Of a stretch of 64,000 bases of DNA, positions 44,260 through 53,329 are shown piece by piece. Under the pieces are notes generated by a model, which worked only from the letters and a program-made list of their open reading frames with translations, was not told where the DNA came from and did not search any database. This stretch comes from JBNNGK01 sp050268245 (GTDB lineage: Bacteria > Pseudomonadota > Gammaproteobacteria > Enterobacterales > Enterobacteriaceae): contig NZ_JBNNGK010000009.1 of NCBI RefSeq assembly GCF_050268245.1, forward strand, positions 62,001 to 126,000, in the 5' to 3' direction. How positions within the stretch are numbered: the stretch's first letter is position 1; each line of letters opens with the position of its first letter. The position numbers were made by a program, and so were the translations under genes.

Positions 44260-44682
44260 TTACTTGGCGCCGCCTTCCATCCCTACCAACCCCACTTTCA
44301 AATAACCGGCATTACGCAGCGTATCCATGACGCTCATCAACGTGGCGTAATCCACACTTTTGTCGGCTTGGAAGAATATCGTGGTTTCTTTGTTAGATTG
44401 CGTACGCTGATCGAGCACGGAAGCCAACTGTTCGGCAGAAACCGGCTGCTCACCAACGTAAAGCTGCTGATCTGCTTTTACCGACAGAAACACCGGTTTT
44501 TCCGGCCGCGGTTGAGGCTTCGCGGTCGATGCCGGCAGATCGACACGAATATCTACCGTTGCCAGCGGCGCTGCCACCATAAAGATGATCAACAACACCA
44601 GCATGACGTCAATAAACGGCGTCACGTTGATTTCATGCAGTTCACCGCCGTCGTCTACATCATCATTTAAGCGCATTGCCAT
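44260..44682 (-). CDS. exbD: TonB-system energiser ExbD
   Basis: A 140-residue inner-membrane protein with one N-terminal transmembrane helix. NVTPFIDVMLVLLIIFMVAAP contains the conserved membrane Asp that carries protons; the periplasmic domain follows. With ExbB it drives TonB-dependent uptake of siderophores and vitamin B12. It follows exbB by three bases in a Fur-controlled operon. Confidence 0.93.
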   Translation of the reverse strand: MAMRLNDDVDDGGELHEINVTPFIDVMLVLLIIFMVAAPLATVDIRVDLPASTAKPQPRPEKPVFLSVKADQQLYVGEQPVSAEQLASVLDQRTQSNKETTIFFQADKSVDYATLMSVMDTLRNAGYLKVGLVGMEGGAK

Positions 44683-44685
44683 ACA

Positions 44686-45660
44686 TCACCCCACTCGCAG
44701 TTGGTGAGCATGTTGTGAGCGTTTGGTTTCCGCCGTTGCCGCCAGATCCAGATCGCGGCTTAACAACAACAACACCTCTGCCGCTACGTCGCCAACCTGA
44801 GCACGATGGCCGCCGATTACGCGGGCAAAGATGTTATAAATGACCACCGCCGGGATGGCGGCAACCAAGCCCAACGCCGTTGCCAGCAGCGCTTCCGCGA
44901 TGCCCGGCGCCACGACGGCCAAATTGGTTGTTTGCGAGTGAGCGATGCCAATGAAGCTATTCATAATGCCCCACACCGTACCGAACAACCCCACAAACGG
45001 TGAAATCGCGCCGATCGTCGCCAGGAAGCCGTTGCCTTTACCCAGTTGACGGCCATACGCGGCGACACGACGTTCAAAGCGGAAGCCGGCACGCTCTTTG
45101 ATGCCGTTGTTATCGTCAGACTGCGCCGATAATGTCAATTCGTTCTGCGCATCATTCAGCAACGTCGCGCAGATGCTGTCAGCCTGGAAGTTCTGCGCCA
45201 TTTCTGTGGCTTCATCCAGCGAACGCGCTTTGGATAAGGTTTGATGCTCGCGGCGCAAACGGCGTTTAGCACGCATCAGTTCGCTGCCTTTAGCAAATAA
45301 AATAGTCCAGGTAATGATCGAGGCCAGTACCAGACCGATCATCACGGTCTTTACTACCACGTCCGCATTTTGGTACATGCCCCAAACGGAGAGATCCATC
45401 CCGTGTGTTGCCGGTGGCTGTACGCTCGGTGCCGGGTTGATGGGTGTGACATTATTTGGTGTTGTATCGGCAGGCGCTGATGCCGCCGCAGACACGCTTT
45501 CGGCAACGGCTGGATTGGCCGCTGGTGCTGCCTGAACGCTACCTGCCAACCCCACCACCAATACCATTGACGCGATCACACTCCGCCCGAATGCGGCGCC
45601 CCAATATCCCCGGCCAGTGCCGCGGGAGCCTTGATTTATCGTCTTGCCAGCCGTTTTCAC
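44686..45660 (-). CDS. exbB: TonB-system energiser ExbB
   Basis: About 324 residues in the MotA/TolQ/ExbB family. A TTG at 45687 could start the frame, but the GTG at 45660 has GGAGG six bases upstream. The protein has an extended, cleavable-looking N-terminus (VGLAGSVQAAPAANP) and a periplasmic Ala/Pro-rich stretch before the first membrane helix, longer than E. coli ExbB (244 residues) and like the Serratia/Pseudomonas long form. The FVGLFGTVWGIMNSF and ATALGLVAAIPAVVIYN segments are the family signatures. Confidence 0.9.
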   Translation of the reverse strand: MKTAGKTINQGSRGTGRGYWGAAFGRSVIASMVLVVGLAGSVQAAPAANPAVAESVSAAASAPADTTPNNVTPINPAPSVQPPATHGMDLSVWGMYQNADVVVKTVMIGLVLASIITWTILFAKGSELMRAKRRLRREHQTLSKARSLDEATEMAQNFQADSICATLLNDAQNELTLSAQSDDNNGIKERAGFRFERRVAAYGRQLGKGNGFLATIGAISPFVGLFGTVWGIMNSFIGIAHSQTTNLAVVAPGIAEALLATALGLVAAIPAVVIYNIFARVIGGHRAQVGDVAAEVLLLLSRDLDLAATAETKRSQHAHQLRVG

Positions 45661-45734
45661 GCTGCGCCTCCAACCATTACCGATCAAAATTAACGAGATT
45701 TCAGCGTGCGATCATATCAAACAAATCGCGGATT

Positions 45735-45753
45735 GATAGTAGTTATCATTATT
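45735..45753. promoter_or_regulatory. Fur box upstream of exbB
   Basis: On the minus strand AATAATGATAACTACTATC matches the 19-base Fur consensus GATAATGATAATCATTATC at 15 positions. It lies 75 bases upstream of the exbB GTG, in keeping with iron repression of exbBD. Confidence 0.75.
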
Positions 45754-45947
45754 ATTTACTCAATAACGCACCGCTAGACTAAAAAAGAGGAAAGCCGCGC
45801 CAGCACAAGCTTGCCCATGACTCGCTGATTAACATTCACACAGTTAAATGCCAACAATTTCGTCACGCAGGCATCGCTTTTGCCCTCCCTTCACGCTGCC
45901 GTATATTTTCCGCGACGAGACACATCTGCTAAGGTGCTGAATGGTAA

Positions 45948-46133
45948 AATCGGTTCTATTACAGACTGTTTATGGTTCTGCTGTTAGTCACCTATATCCC
46001 CACCATTTTGCTATGGTTACCCCGCCTGTTCGGTATAATGGAGAATCCACTCCATGATAGAGGTAAAAACGTCTGGATGGCTAAGTGGCATCATGATAAC
46101 GTAGCAAAACATTCTGCCAGTGAAGAGCCATAA
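45948..46133 (+). other. Short hydrophobic frame upstream of metC, possible membrane-protein relic
   Basis: A plus-strand frame (ATG at 45972, stop at 46131-46133) reads MVLLLVTYIPTILLWLPRLF then a hydrophilic tail. The hydrophobic part resembles the last helix of TRAP-type DctM permeases (LLVTYIPxxxLWLP), so this may be the end of a lost gene. There is no clear ribosome site, and the MetJ operators lie inside it. It may equally be chance. Confidence 0.25.
46059..46082 (+). promoter_or_regulatory. MetJ operator (tandem metboxes) of metC
   Basis: Three adjacent octamers AGAGGTAA, AAACGTCT and GGATGGCT match the metbox AGACGTCT at 5, 7 and 5 positions. They lie about 65 bases before the metC ATG, where MetJ-SAM represses metC in E. 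coli. Confidence 0.55.
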
Positions 46134-46145
46134 GGTAAGCCTCGT

Positions 46146-47336
46146 ATGACATCTAAACATCTCGACACCGCGCTGGTCGGCGTTGGCCGCAGCAAACGCT
46201 ACACGCAAGGTGCGGTTAACCCGGTCACCCAACGCGCTTCTTCACTGGTTTTCGATTCTGTTACGGCGAAAAAACATGCCACCGCTAATCGCGCACATGG
46301 CGAACTTTTTTATGGCCGGCGCGGCACCCTCACCCACTTTGCCTTTCAGGATGCCATGACCGAACTGGAGGGGGGAGCGGGCTGCGTGCTCTATCCCTGC
46401 GGAGCAGCGGCAGTCTCTAACGCGATTCTGTCGTTTGTCAGTACAGGCGATCACGTGCTCATGACTGGGTCGGTGTATGAACCCACGCAGGATTTCTGTA
46501 CCCATATCCTCGGGCGCATGAACGTCGCCACCACCTATTTCGATCCGCTGATCGGTGCCGGTATTGCCGATCTGATCCAACCGCACACCCGCGTGGTGTT
46601 TCTCGAATCTCCCGGTTCGATTACGATGGAAGTGCAGGATATTCCCGCCATCGTGCAGGCCGTTCGGGCGGTCAATCCAGAAATCGTCATCATGATCGAC
46701 AATACTTGGGCGGCTGGCGTGCTGTTTAAGGCGCTGGAATTCGACATCGATATTTCCATTCAGGCTGGCACCAAATACATCATCGGCCATTCCGACTATA
46801 TGCTCGGCACCGCCGTCGCTAACGCCCGCTGTTGGCAACAATTACGCGAATATTCTTATCTGATGGGGCAAATGGTCGATGCCGACACCGCCTACATGGC
46901 CAGCCGCGGTTTACGTACGCTGAGCGTGCGGCTAAAACAGCATCAACAAAGCAGCATCGCCGTTGCGCAATGGCTAAGTAAACGGCCGGAAGTAGCGGTG
47001 GTGAATCATCCGGCGCTACCAAGTTGCAAAGGGCATGCGTTTTACCAACGCGATTTTAGCGGCTGCAATGGCTTATTTTCGTTTGTGTTGAAACAGCGAT
47101 TGACCGATCGGCAATTGGCCGACTACCTCGATAATTTCAGCCATTTCACCATGGCCTATTCCTGGGGCGGTTTTGAGTCATTGATCCTAGCCAATCAGCC
47201 CGAAGAGTTGAACGCGATTCGCCCAGCCGGCAACGTAGATTTCACTGGTACATTAGTGCGGGTGCATATTGGCTTGGAGAACGTGCAGGATCTGATCGAT
47301 GATTTAGCGGCAGGCTTCGAACGCATTGCTGGCTAA
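46146..47336 (+). CDS. metC: Cystathionine beta-lyase
   Basis: A 396-residue PLP enzyme of the Cys/Met metabolism family. The PLP lysine lies in SIQAGTKYIIGHSDYMLG; RAHGELFYGRRGTLT and LESPGSITMEVQDI match MetC closely. It cleaves cystathionine to homocysteine, pyruvate and ammonia in methionine synthesis. Divergent from exbBD, as in E. coli. A hairpin at 47346-47362 follows. Confidence 0.94.
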   Translation: MTSKHLDTALVGVGRSKRYTQGAVNPVTQRASSLVFDSVTAKKHATANRAHGELFYGRRGTLTHFAFQDAMTELEGGAGCVLYPCGAAAVSNAILSFVSTGDHVLMTGSVYEPTQDFCTHILGRMNVATTYFDPLIGAGIADLIQPHTRVVFLESPGSITMEVQDIPAIVQAVRAVNPEIVIMIDNTWAAGVLFKALEFDIDISIQAGTKYIIGHSDYMLGTAVANARCWQQLREYSYLMGQMVDADTAYMASRGLRTLSVRLKQHQQSSIAVAQWLSKRPEVAVVNHPALPSCKGHAFYQRDFSGCNGLFSFVLKQRLTDRQLADYLDNFSHFTMAYSWGGFESLILANQPEELNAIRPAGNVDFTGTLVRVHIGLENVQDLIDDLAAGFERIAG

Positions 47337-47345
47337 TAGTGTAAA

Positions 47346-47362
47346 GGCGGGATTATCCCGCC
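47346..47362 (+). terminator. Hairpin after metC
   Basis: GGCGGG (47346-47351) pairs with CCCGCC (47357-47362) around ATTAT, ten bases after the metC stop. The bases that follow are not a strong T-run. Confidence 0.6.
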
Positions 47363-47495
47363 TGATATAAACCGCGCAAAAATTCCCTCTCAGCCCTACT
47401 TTTCTGCACCTCGTTTAATGTGCTGTGAAACCATTAGGGGTACACTAACGTTATTGTTATTTGCTCCGCATCCTATCAGCGCCACAGGACATAGA

Positions 47496-48155
47496 ATGGA
47501 AGTATTGAGAGAGATTGTTCACGCGCTATGGCAACAAGATTTCACTGCGTTGGCCGATCCTACCGTTATCTGGGTGGTTTACGCGGTACTTTTCACCACG
47601 CTGTTTTTAGAAAATGGATTGCTTCCCGCCTCTTTTCTACCCGGTGACAGTTTGCTACTGCTGGCAGGCGCCTTGATAGCCAAAGGCGTTATGGCTTTCG
47701 TACCCACGATCGTTATTCTGACGCTAGCCGCCAGCCTCGGCTGTTGGCTCAGTTATCTGCAAGGACGCTGGCTGGGTCACACCGGCGTAGTCAAAGGCTG
47801 GCTACTGCAACTGCCCGCACAATATCACCAACGCGCACACAGGCTGTTTAACCATCACGGTCTAATGGCGCTGCTAATTGGCCGCTTTCTGGCATTTGTC
47901 CGTACGTTACTGCCTACTATGGCCGGCATTTCCGGGCTCAGCAATGCTCGTTTTCAACTGTTCAACTGGCTCAGCGCGGTCATTTGGGTAGGCGCCGTCG
48001 TCAGCCTGGGTTACGCATTCAGCCAAATCCCGCTGGTGAAGCGCTACGAAGATCAGGTCATGGCCGGGTTAATGATCTTGCCGCTTGTCTTATTGGTCGT
48101 CGGCTTATGCGGCGCCATGCTGGTAGTTTGGCGAAAAAAACGTAGCGCCTCTTGA
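47496..48155 (+). CDS. yghB: DedA-family inner-membrane protein YghB
   Basis: About 219 residues. The frame opens at 47418, but the ATG at 47496 (MEVLREIVHALW) has AGGA upstream and gives the usual length. DedA signatures are FLENGLLPASFLPGDSLLLLAGALIAKG and GRFLAFVRTLLPTMAGISGLS. With YqjA it is needed for cell division and for maintaining the proton motive force in E. coli; the family includes undecaprenyl phosphate and phospholipid translocases. Confidence 0.92.
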   Translation: MEVLREIVHALWQQDFTALADPTVIWVVYAVLFTTLFLENGLLPASFLPGDSLLLLAGALIAKGVMAFVPTIVILTLAASLGCWLSYLQGRWLGHTGVVKGWLLQLPAQYHQRAHRLFNHHGLMALLIGRFLAFVRTLLPTMAGISGLSNARFQLFNWLSAVIWVGAVVSLGYAFSQIPLVKRYEDQVMAGLMILPLVLLVVGLCGAMLVVWRKKRSAS

Positions 48156-48166
48156 TAGGCAATCCA

Positions 48167-49090
48167 TTACCCATGGTGCGTTTCAATTAATCTTATGCTG
48201 GCGGGGAGCTTTTTCGCCAGCATATCTATAGCCAGCCGCACCTTAAGTGGCAAACTTGGGGTTTGTGGCCACATCGCATGCACTTCATATTCCGCTCCCG
48301 GGTACTGTTTCAATATCCTCACCAACTTCTCGTGGGTGACGTGATCATGTACCAACCAGCAGGGTAGCCACCCAATGCCAAACCCTGCGATGGTCGCATC
48401 TGCCAGCGCTTGTAAATCATCCATCATCACTCGCGATTTAGGTTCGATACGATGGGTTTTCCCCTTTTCAACTGGAATATCCCAGTTGAGTAACTCGCCG
48501 GAACGGATATAAGTAACCGCATTGTGCTCTACCAACTCTGCCACACTTTTGGGTTCTCCCCAGCGTGCCAAATAGGCTGGTGAGGCGTAAAATGCCATTG
48601 GATAATGCCCCAATCGACGCGCCACTAACCTAGAGCTGTCTGGCAGACGTCCATTGCGCACCACCAGATCGAATCCATCCTCAACCATATCAACTAAGCG
48701 GTCATTAAATGACAGCTCTAACGCTAAATTCGGGTGTTCGCCAGCAAGCTCCATCAACAATGGCGCAATGCACATACGGCCCAAGAGTACCGGCATCGAC
48801 ACGCGTAGCCGCCCGCTAACCTGCCGTTTTCCACTTTCCAGCAGCGCTTCAGCGATATGAATCTCATCCAACGCCCGCATACAACGTTCATAGAACAACG
48901 CGCCGTCATCGGTAAGACTGAGTCTGCGGGTAGTACGATAAAATAGGCGTACCCCAAGCCTCTGCTCCAACCGAGCAATGCTTTTCCCCACCGCCGAGCG
49001 AGATAGGTGTAACCGATTCGCCGCCTGTGCAAAACTGCCGGCCTCCACTGCACTGACGAATACAGAGATACCATTCAATCGATCGTTCAT
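48167..49090 (-). CDS. LysR-family regulator, divergent from a quinone oxidoreductase
   Basis: About 307 residues. The frame opens at 49243, but MNDRLNGISVFVSAVEAGSF at 49090 is the normal LTTR start. The HTH is QAANRLHLSRSAVGKSIARLEQRLGVRLFYRTTRRL. It is divergent from the oxidoreductase gene across about 100 bases, the usual layout of an LTTR and its target. The pair is not part of the E. coli yghB-yqhC interval and is an insertion here. Confidence 0.9.
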   Translation of the reverse strand: MNDRLNGISVFVSAVEAGSFAQAANRLHLSRSAVGKSIARLEQRLGVRLFYRTTRRLSLTDDGALFYERCMRALDEIHIAEALLESGKRQVSGRLRVSMPVLLGRMCIAPLLMELAGEHPNLALELSFNDRLVDMVEDGFDLVVRNGRLPDSSRLVARRLGHYPMAFYASPAYLARWGEPKSVAELVEHNAVTYIRSGELLNWDIPVEKGKTHRIEPKSRVMMDDLQALADATIAGFGIGWLPCWLVHDHVTHEKLVRILKQYPGAEYEVHAMWPQTPSLPLKVRLAIDMLAKKLPASIRLIETHHG

Positions 49091-49192
49091 TTTTGTCGCC
49101 CTAATGGAAACAATAAGGCGAAATTTTATCGCCACTGACGAAACTAAATCAACGATAGAATCTTCTGCTCTGATTACGCAGAGGAATAAAAA

Positions 49193-50218
49193 ATGGCGAG
49201 TACCATGCAACGCTGGATAATGAATGCCACTGGGCGTCAACATCTACAACTGATCCGCGATCAAATCCCCCAACCCGGGCCACATCAGGTTCGCGTTAAA
49301 GTGACAGCCGTCGCGCTCAATTATCGCGACAAGATGCTAATAGAAGGATTGATGCCGATTGAAGCATCAATGCCGTTCACACCTGCATCAGATATGGCCG
49401 GCGAAGTGGATCTGGTTGGGGCTTGCGCAACACGCTTTCGCCCCGGCGATCGCGTCATTTCCAACTTTGCCCCAGGTTGGATAGATGGCAAGTTGACGGG
49501 AAACGCACGTATGCCCTCTAACCCTACGCTAGGTGCACACTATCAAGGCGTGCTGGCAGAATATATCGTAGTCGATGAGAACTGGCTTAGCGCTGCGCCC
49601 CAAACGCTTGACGATACGCAAGCCAGTACTTTACCCACAGCCGGATTAACGGCTTGGTTTGCCCTAATAGAACGCGGTCAACTCCACGCGGGTCAAACAG
49701 TGCTGGTGCAAGGTACTGGCGGTGTGGCACTGTTTGCGCTGCAAATTGCCAAGGCGCATGGCGCACAGGTATATATCACCTCGGCCAGCGAACAAAAGTT
49801 ACAGTTAGCACGTCAATTAGGTGCTGATTATGGCATCAATCGCCTACAGGAAGACTGGGTAGACAGTCTGTATGCATTGACACAGGAGCGTGGTATCGAC
49901 CATGTTATCGATACCGTTGGCGGTACTAATCTTGCCAACTCTTTGCGGGCAGTCGCCATACATGGACGTATCTCTGTAATTGGTTCACTAGCCGGTATTG
50001 AGCTGGCAGGATCCACCGGATTGCTGCTGCTTAAATCCCCCGTGATACAAGGCATCGGCGTTGGTCACCGTCGGGCTCTGGAAGATTTAGTACGGGCGGT
50101 CGATGCCAATGGCCTACAACCCGTTATTGATCAATGTTATCAATTAGATCAACTCCCCGAAGCACTGGCACACCTCGATCGCGGTGCCTTTGGCAAGATC
50201 GTCATCACCCTTGCATAA
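49193..50218 (+). CDS. Zinc-independent MDR alcohol dehydrogenase / quinone oxidoreductase
   Basis: A 341-residue medium-chain dehydrogenase/reductase. The catalytic-domain segment VAVALNYRDKMLIEG and the Rossmann loop GQTVLVQGTGGVALFALQIAKAHGA are present; the zinc-binding Cys residues of true alcohol dehydrogenases are absent. It is probably NADPH-dependent and acts on quinones or enals. Controlled by the divergent LysR gene (inferred). Its end overlaps the convergent yqhC end by 14 bases. It joins other aldehyde/electrophile reductases at this locus. Confidence 0.87.
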   Translation: MASTMQRWIMNATGRQHLQLIRDQIPQPGPHQVRVKVTAVALNYRDKMLIEGLMPIEASMPFTPASDMAGEVDLVGACATRFRPGDRVISNFAPGWIDGKLTGNARMPSNPTLGAHYQGVLAEYIVVDENWLSAAPQTLDDTQASTLPTAGLTAWFALIERGQLHAGQTVLVQGTGGVALFALQIAKAHGAQVYITSASEQKLQLARQLGADYGINRLQEDWVDSLYALTQERGIDHVIDTVGGTNLANSLRAVAIHGRISVIGSLAGIELAGSTGLLLLKSPVIQGIGVGHRRALEDLVRAVDANGLQPVIDQCYQLDQLPEALAHLDRGAFGKIVITLA

Positions 50219-51122
50219 ATGCCGCACTGGCTTCACGCAGCCGGGCGAGTTCATCGCTCGGCGTTGCGCCAAAGAAACGTTTGAACTCACGGCTAAACTG
50301 AGAGGCACTTTCGTAACCCACGCGGATAGCGGCGGTGCTAGCCTTCAAACCATCGTGTACCATCAGCAATCGAGCCTTATGCAAGCGATACGATTTCACG
50401 TATTGCAGCGGTGAAGTATTGGTAACCGCTTTGAAGTTATGGTGAAAAGCCGACACGCTCATGTTGACCTCATTGGCTAACGCTTCAACGTTGAGGTTTT
50501 CTGCATACTGATTTTCAATACGCCGCAACGCTTTGGCTATCTGGCTAAAGTGGGTGTGCCGATTAACCAACTCCTGTAACGACGCACCGCAGCTACCGCG
50601 CAGCACGTAATACAAGATTTCACGCACGATCTGCGGCCCTAATACGCGTGCATCCAACGGCCGTTCCATCACATCCAGCAGGCGTTCGGTGGCGCACAGC
50701 ATCTCTTCACTCAATAACGCACAGTTAACCCCGTTGCTTTGTGCGGCAGGTTTCATCAGGTCATCGTCATCCCCTATGTCGATCAACAAATCTTGTAGCA
50801 TTTGCGTATCAATATTGACCGCCATGCCCACCAGCGGTTGCGTTTGGCTGGCAAAGGTTTCGCATTCAAACGGCAGCGGCACCGTCATCAACAGATAATT
50901 ACGCGGATCGTAACGAAAAACTTTACTGCCGCAGTAGCCGACTTTATGACCCTGAAAAACGATCACGATGCCCGGTTCATACATCACCGGCTGGCGCGGG
51001 CTGTGCTGATCGACATACAGGATCTTTACCTGCGGCACCGGCGAGGACGTATAGCCATTACCGCGGGCAAAACGCGCCGCCTGCCGCGCCATACGGCTGC
51101 GCAGTTCATCAACCTCACTCAC
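50205..51122 (-). CDS. yqhC: AraC-family regulator YqhC
   Basis: A 305-residue AraC/XylS regulator. The N-terminal AraC_N domain (VKILYVDQHSPRQPVMYEPGIVIVFQG) is followed by the double HTH at about 200-295 (LNVEALANEVNMSVSAFHHNFKAVTNTSPLQYVKSYRL, then AAIRVGYESASQFSREFKRFFGATP). In E. coli YqhC activates yqhD-dkgA in response to aldehydes such as glyoxal. Position upstream of nitroreductase-yqhD-dkgA fits. Confidence 0.9.
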   Translation of the reverse strand: MSEVDELRSRMARQAARFARGNGYTSSPVPQVKILYVDQHSPRQPVMYEPGIVIVFQGHKVGYCGSKVFRYDPRNYLLMTVPLPFECETFASQTQPLVGMAVNIDTQMLQDLLIDIGDDDDLMKPAAQSNGVNCALLSEEMLCATERLLDVMERPLDARVLGPQIVREILYYVLRGSCGASLQELVNRHTHFSQIAKALRRIENQYAENLNVEALANEVNMSVSAFHHNFKAVTNTSPLQYVKSYRLHKARLLMVHDGLKASTAAIRVGYESASQFSREFKRFFGATPSDELARLREASAAFMQG

Positions 51123-51337
51123 TGAAATAGCCTCTTACAATCAGAATGATCTGGCACAAATAATAGTTGAAACTTACCATTTTCTACAGCCCATTGTAGA
51201 AATAGGCAAGAACAAGACAGGAATGTGCATTGTGCTAGGGCGCTAAGTTGCTGACAATACGTTCAATGAATTTGAAGCTCGCCTCCGCTGGCTGGGCTTT
51301 TAGGCAAGCCGCTATTAACCCACTTCGTAGGATTAGC

Positions 51338-52078
51338 ATGAACCAGACCATTGAATTACTCACTTCACACCGCAGCGAACGCAGCTATCTTGATACCCCG
51401 ATCGCCGATGAGGTGCTCGACAGCATTATCGCTGCCGCCCACTTGGCGCCGACTTCAGTCAACTCGCAACAGGTCTCGTTGGTTGTCACGCGTGATGCCG
51501 AACATCGCGCACGCATTGCGGAAATAGCCGGTGGACAACCGTGGATCGCTAAAGCGCCCGTGTTCATTACCGTGCTGCTGGATATGCATAAAACAGATTT
51601 AGCCATCGCGATGAGTGGTAAACAGCAGATAGCACATCAAAGCATCGAGAGCCTGATTTCCGGCACTACCGATGTCGGTATCGCCCTTGGGGCGCTGATG
51701 ACCGCCGCGCGCTCGCACGGTTTAGGCATTGTGCCCATCGGGGGGATTCGCCGCGATCCTCAGGCAATGATCGACTTCCTGCAATTGCCCGCGCTGACAT
51801 TACCGGTGGCGGGATTGGCGATCGGCTATGTCGATCAACCTGCGCAACAAAAACCGCGTCTGCCAATCGCCAGCTTCCGCCATGAAGAACATTATCAGCC
51901 GGACGTATTACCCGAAGCTATCAAAGCCTATAACCAGACGCTGGTGAAGCACTGGCAACAGACCGGCCGCAGCGACGGCGATGACTGGGGGAACAATACC
52001 GCCAGCTATTACCAACATATCTATTTCCCGAATGTGCTTTCTGCCATTGGGCAACAAGGCTTTAAACTGGACAAATAA
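51338..52078 (+). CDS. Nitroreductase-family NADPH oxidoreductase (NfsA type)
   Basis: About 246 residues. The frame opens at 51248, but MNQTIELLTSHRSERSYLD at 51338 has TAGGA upstream and the family's start. FMN-binding residues (SHRSERSY, HLAPTSVNSQQ, GLGIVPIGGIRRDP) match NfsA/flavin-reductase-type enzymes that reduce nitro compounds and quinones with NADPH. The gene ends three bases before yqhD and is likely in its YqhC-controlled operon, an addition relative to E. coli. Confidence 0.87.
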   Translation: MNQTIELLTSHRSERSYLDTPIADEVLDSIIAAAHLAPTSVNSQQVSLVVTRDAEHRARIAEIAGGQPWIAKAPVFITVLLDMHKTDLAIAMSGKQQIAHQSIESLISGTTDVGIALGALMTAARSHGLGIVPIGGIRRDPQAMIDFLQLPALTLPVAGLAIGYVDQPAQQKPRLPIASFRHEEHYQPDVLPEAIKAYNQTLVKHWQQTGRSDGDDWGNNTASYYQHIYFPNVLSAIGQQGFKLDK

Positions 52079-52081
52079 TCT

Positions 52082-53245
52082 ATGCAAAACTTTATTCTTC
52101 ATACCCCAACAAAAATTCTGTTCGGTAACGATCAAATTGCAGAATTGGGCAAACAGATCCCTGCCGACGCACGCATCTTGATCACTTATGGTGGCGGCAG
52201 CGTGAAGAAAAATGGCGTGTTGGAACAAGTCTACTCTGCGCTGGCTGGCCGTAACGTGCTGGAGTTCTCCGGTATCGAGCCGAACCCAACCTACGAAACG
52301 CTAATGAAAGCGGTAGAGATGGTGCGCGCAGAGAAGATTGATTTCCTGCTGGCGGTAGGCGGCGGTTCCGTGGTTGATGGCACCAAGTTCATTGCCGCAG
52401 CGTCGGATTACACCGCAGACCGCGATCCTTGGCATATCTTGCAAACCGTTGGCAGCGAGATCACCCGTGCGGTGCCGATGGGTTGCGTACTGACCTTGCC
52501 CGCCACCGGTTCCGAATCGAACAGTGGTGCCGTAATTACCCGTAAGAGCAGCGGCGACAAACAGCACTTTTTCTCACCGTTGGTACAGCCGCGCTTTGCC
52601 GTGCTCGATCCGGTGGTCACTTACTCACTGCCGCCGCGCCAGATCGCCAACGGCGTGGTCGATGCGTTTGTGCATACCATTGAGCAATACCTGACGTATC
52701 CGGTCGATGCCAAAGTTCAAGACCGTTTTGCCGAAGGTTTGCTGTTGACGCTGCTGGAAGACGGCCCGCGTGCATTGGCAGAGCCGGAGAACTACGCGGT
52801 GCGCGCCAATGTTATGTGGAGTGCCACCATGGCGTTGAACGGCCTGATTGGCGCAGGCGTGCCACAGGACTGGGCTACCCATATGCTCGGCCATGAACTG
52901 ACCGCTATGCACGGGCTTGACCACGCTCAAACATTGGCGATTGTCCTGCCGGCATTGCTGGTGGAAAAGAAAGCGCAAAAGCGTGAAAAACTGCTGCAAT
53001 ATGCTGAGCGCGTCTGGGGTTTACGCGAAGGGAGTGAAGAACAGCGTATTGACGGCGCGATTGCAGCCACCCGTGAGTTCTTCGAAAAAATGGGTGTGCC
53101 AACCCGCATGGCGGATTATCAGCTTGACGGCAACAGCATTCCGGCACTGATTGAAAAACTGCAACAGCACGGCATGACCGCGCTGGGTGAACATCAGGAT
53201 ATTACCTTAGCAGTTAGCGAACGCATCTACCAAGCAGCACGTTAA
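52082..53245 (+). CDS. yqhD: NADPH-dependent aldehyde reductase YqhD
   Basis: A 387-residue iron/zinc-type alcohol dehydrogenase. It begins MQNFILHTPTKILFGNDQIAEL; the NADPH site GGGSVVDGTKFIAAA and the metal-ligand helix GVVDAFVHTIEQYL and HELTAMHGLDHAQTLAI are intact. It reduces short-chain aldehydes, including lipid-peroxidation products. Start follows the nitroreductase stop by three bases. Confidence 0.94.
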   Translation: MQNFILHTPTKILFGNDQIAELGKQIPADARILITYGGGSVKKNGVLEQVYSALAGRNVLEFSGIEPNPTYETLMKAVEMVRAEKIDFLLAVGGGSVVDGTKFIAAASDYTADRDPWHILQTVGSEITRAVPMGCVLTLPATGSESNSGAVITRKSSGDKQHFFSPLVQPRFAVLDPVVTYSLPPRQIANGVVDAFVHTIEQYLTYPVDAKVQDRFAEGLLLTLLEDGPRALAEPENYAVRANVMWSATMALNGLIGAGVPQDWATHMLGHELTAMHGLDHAQTLAIVLPALLVEKKAQKREKLLQYAERVWGLREGSEEQRIDGAIAATREFFEKMGVPTRMADYQLDGNSIPALIEKLQQHGMTALGEHQDITLAVSERIYQAAR

Positions 53246-53329
53246 CCCCAACCTGGCAATTTCCTGCTAGGCTTTAATTCCGGCTCTTGGCAATCCAAGA
53301 GTCGGTAATCAGGTCAAAAGGAGATACGC

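Noticed and set aside
43773..44330. Long frame overlapping the scrR end and the exbD end
   Set aside because: Only its middle part is meaningful, as the aroE-like relic; the flanks are shadows of scrR and exbD.
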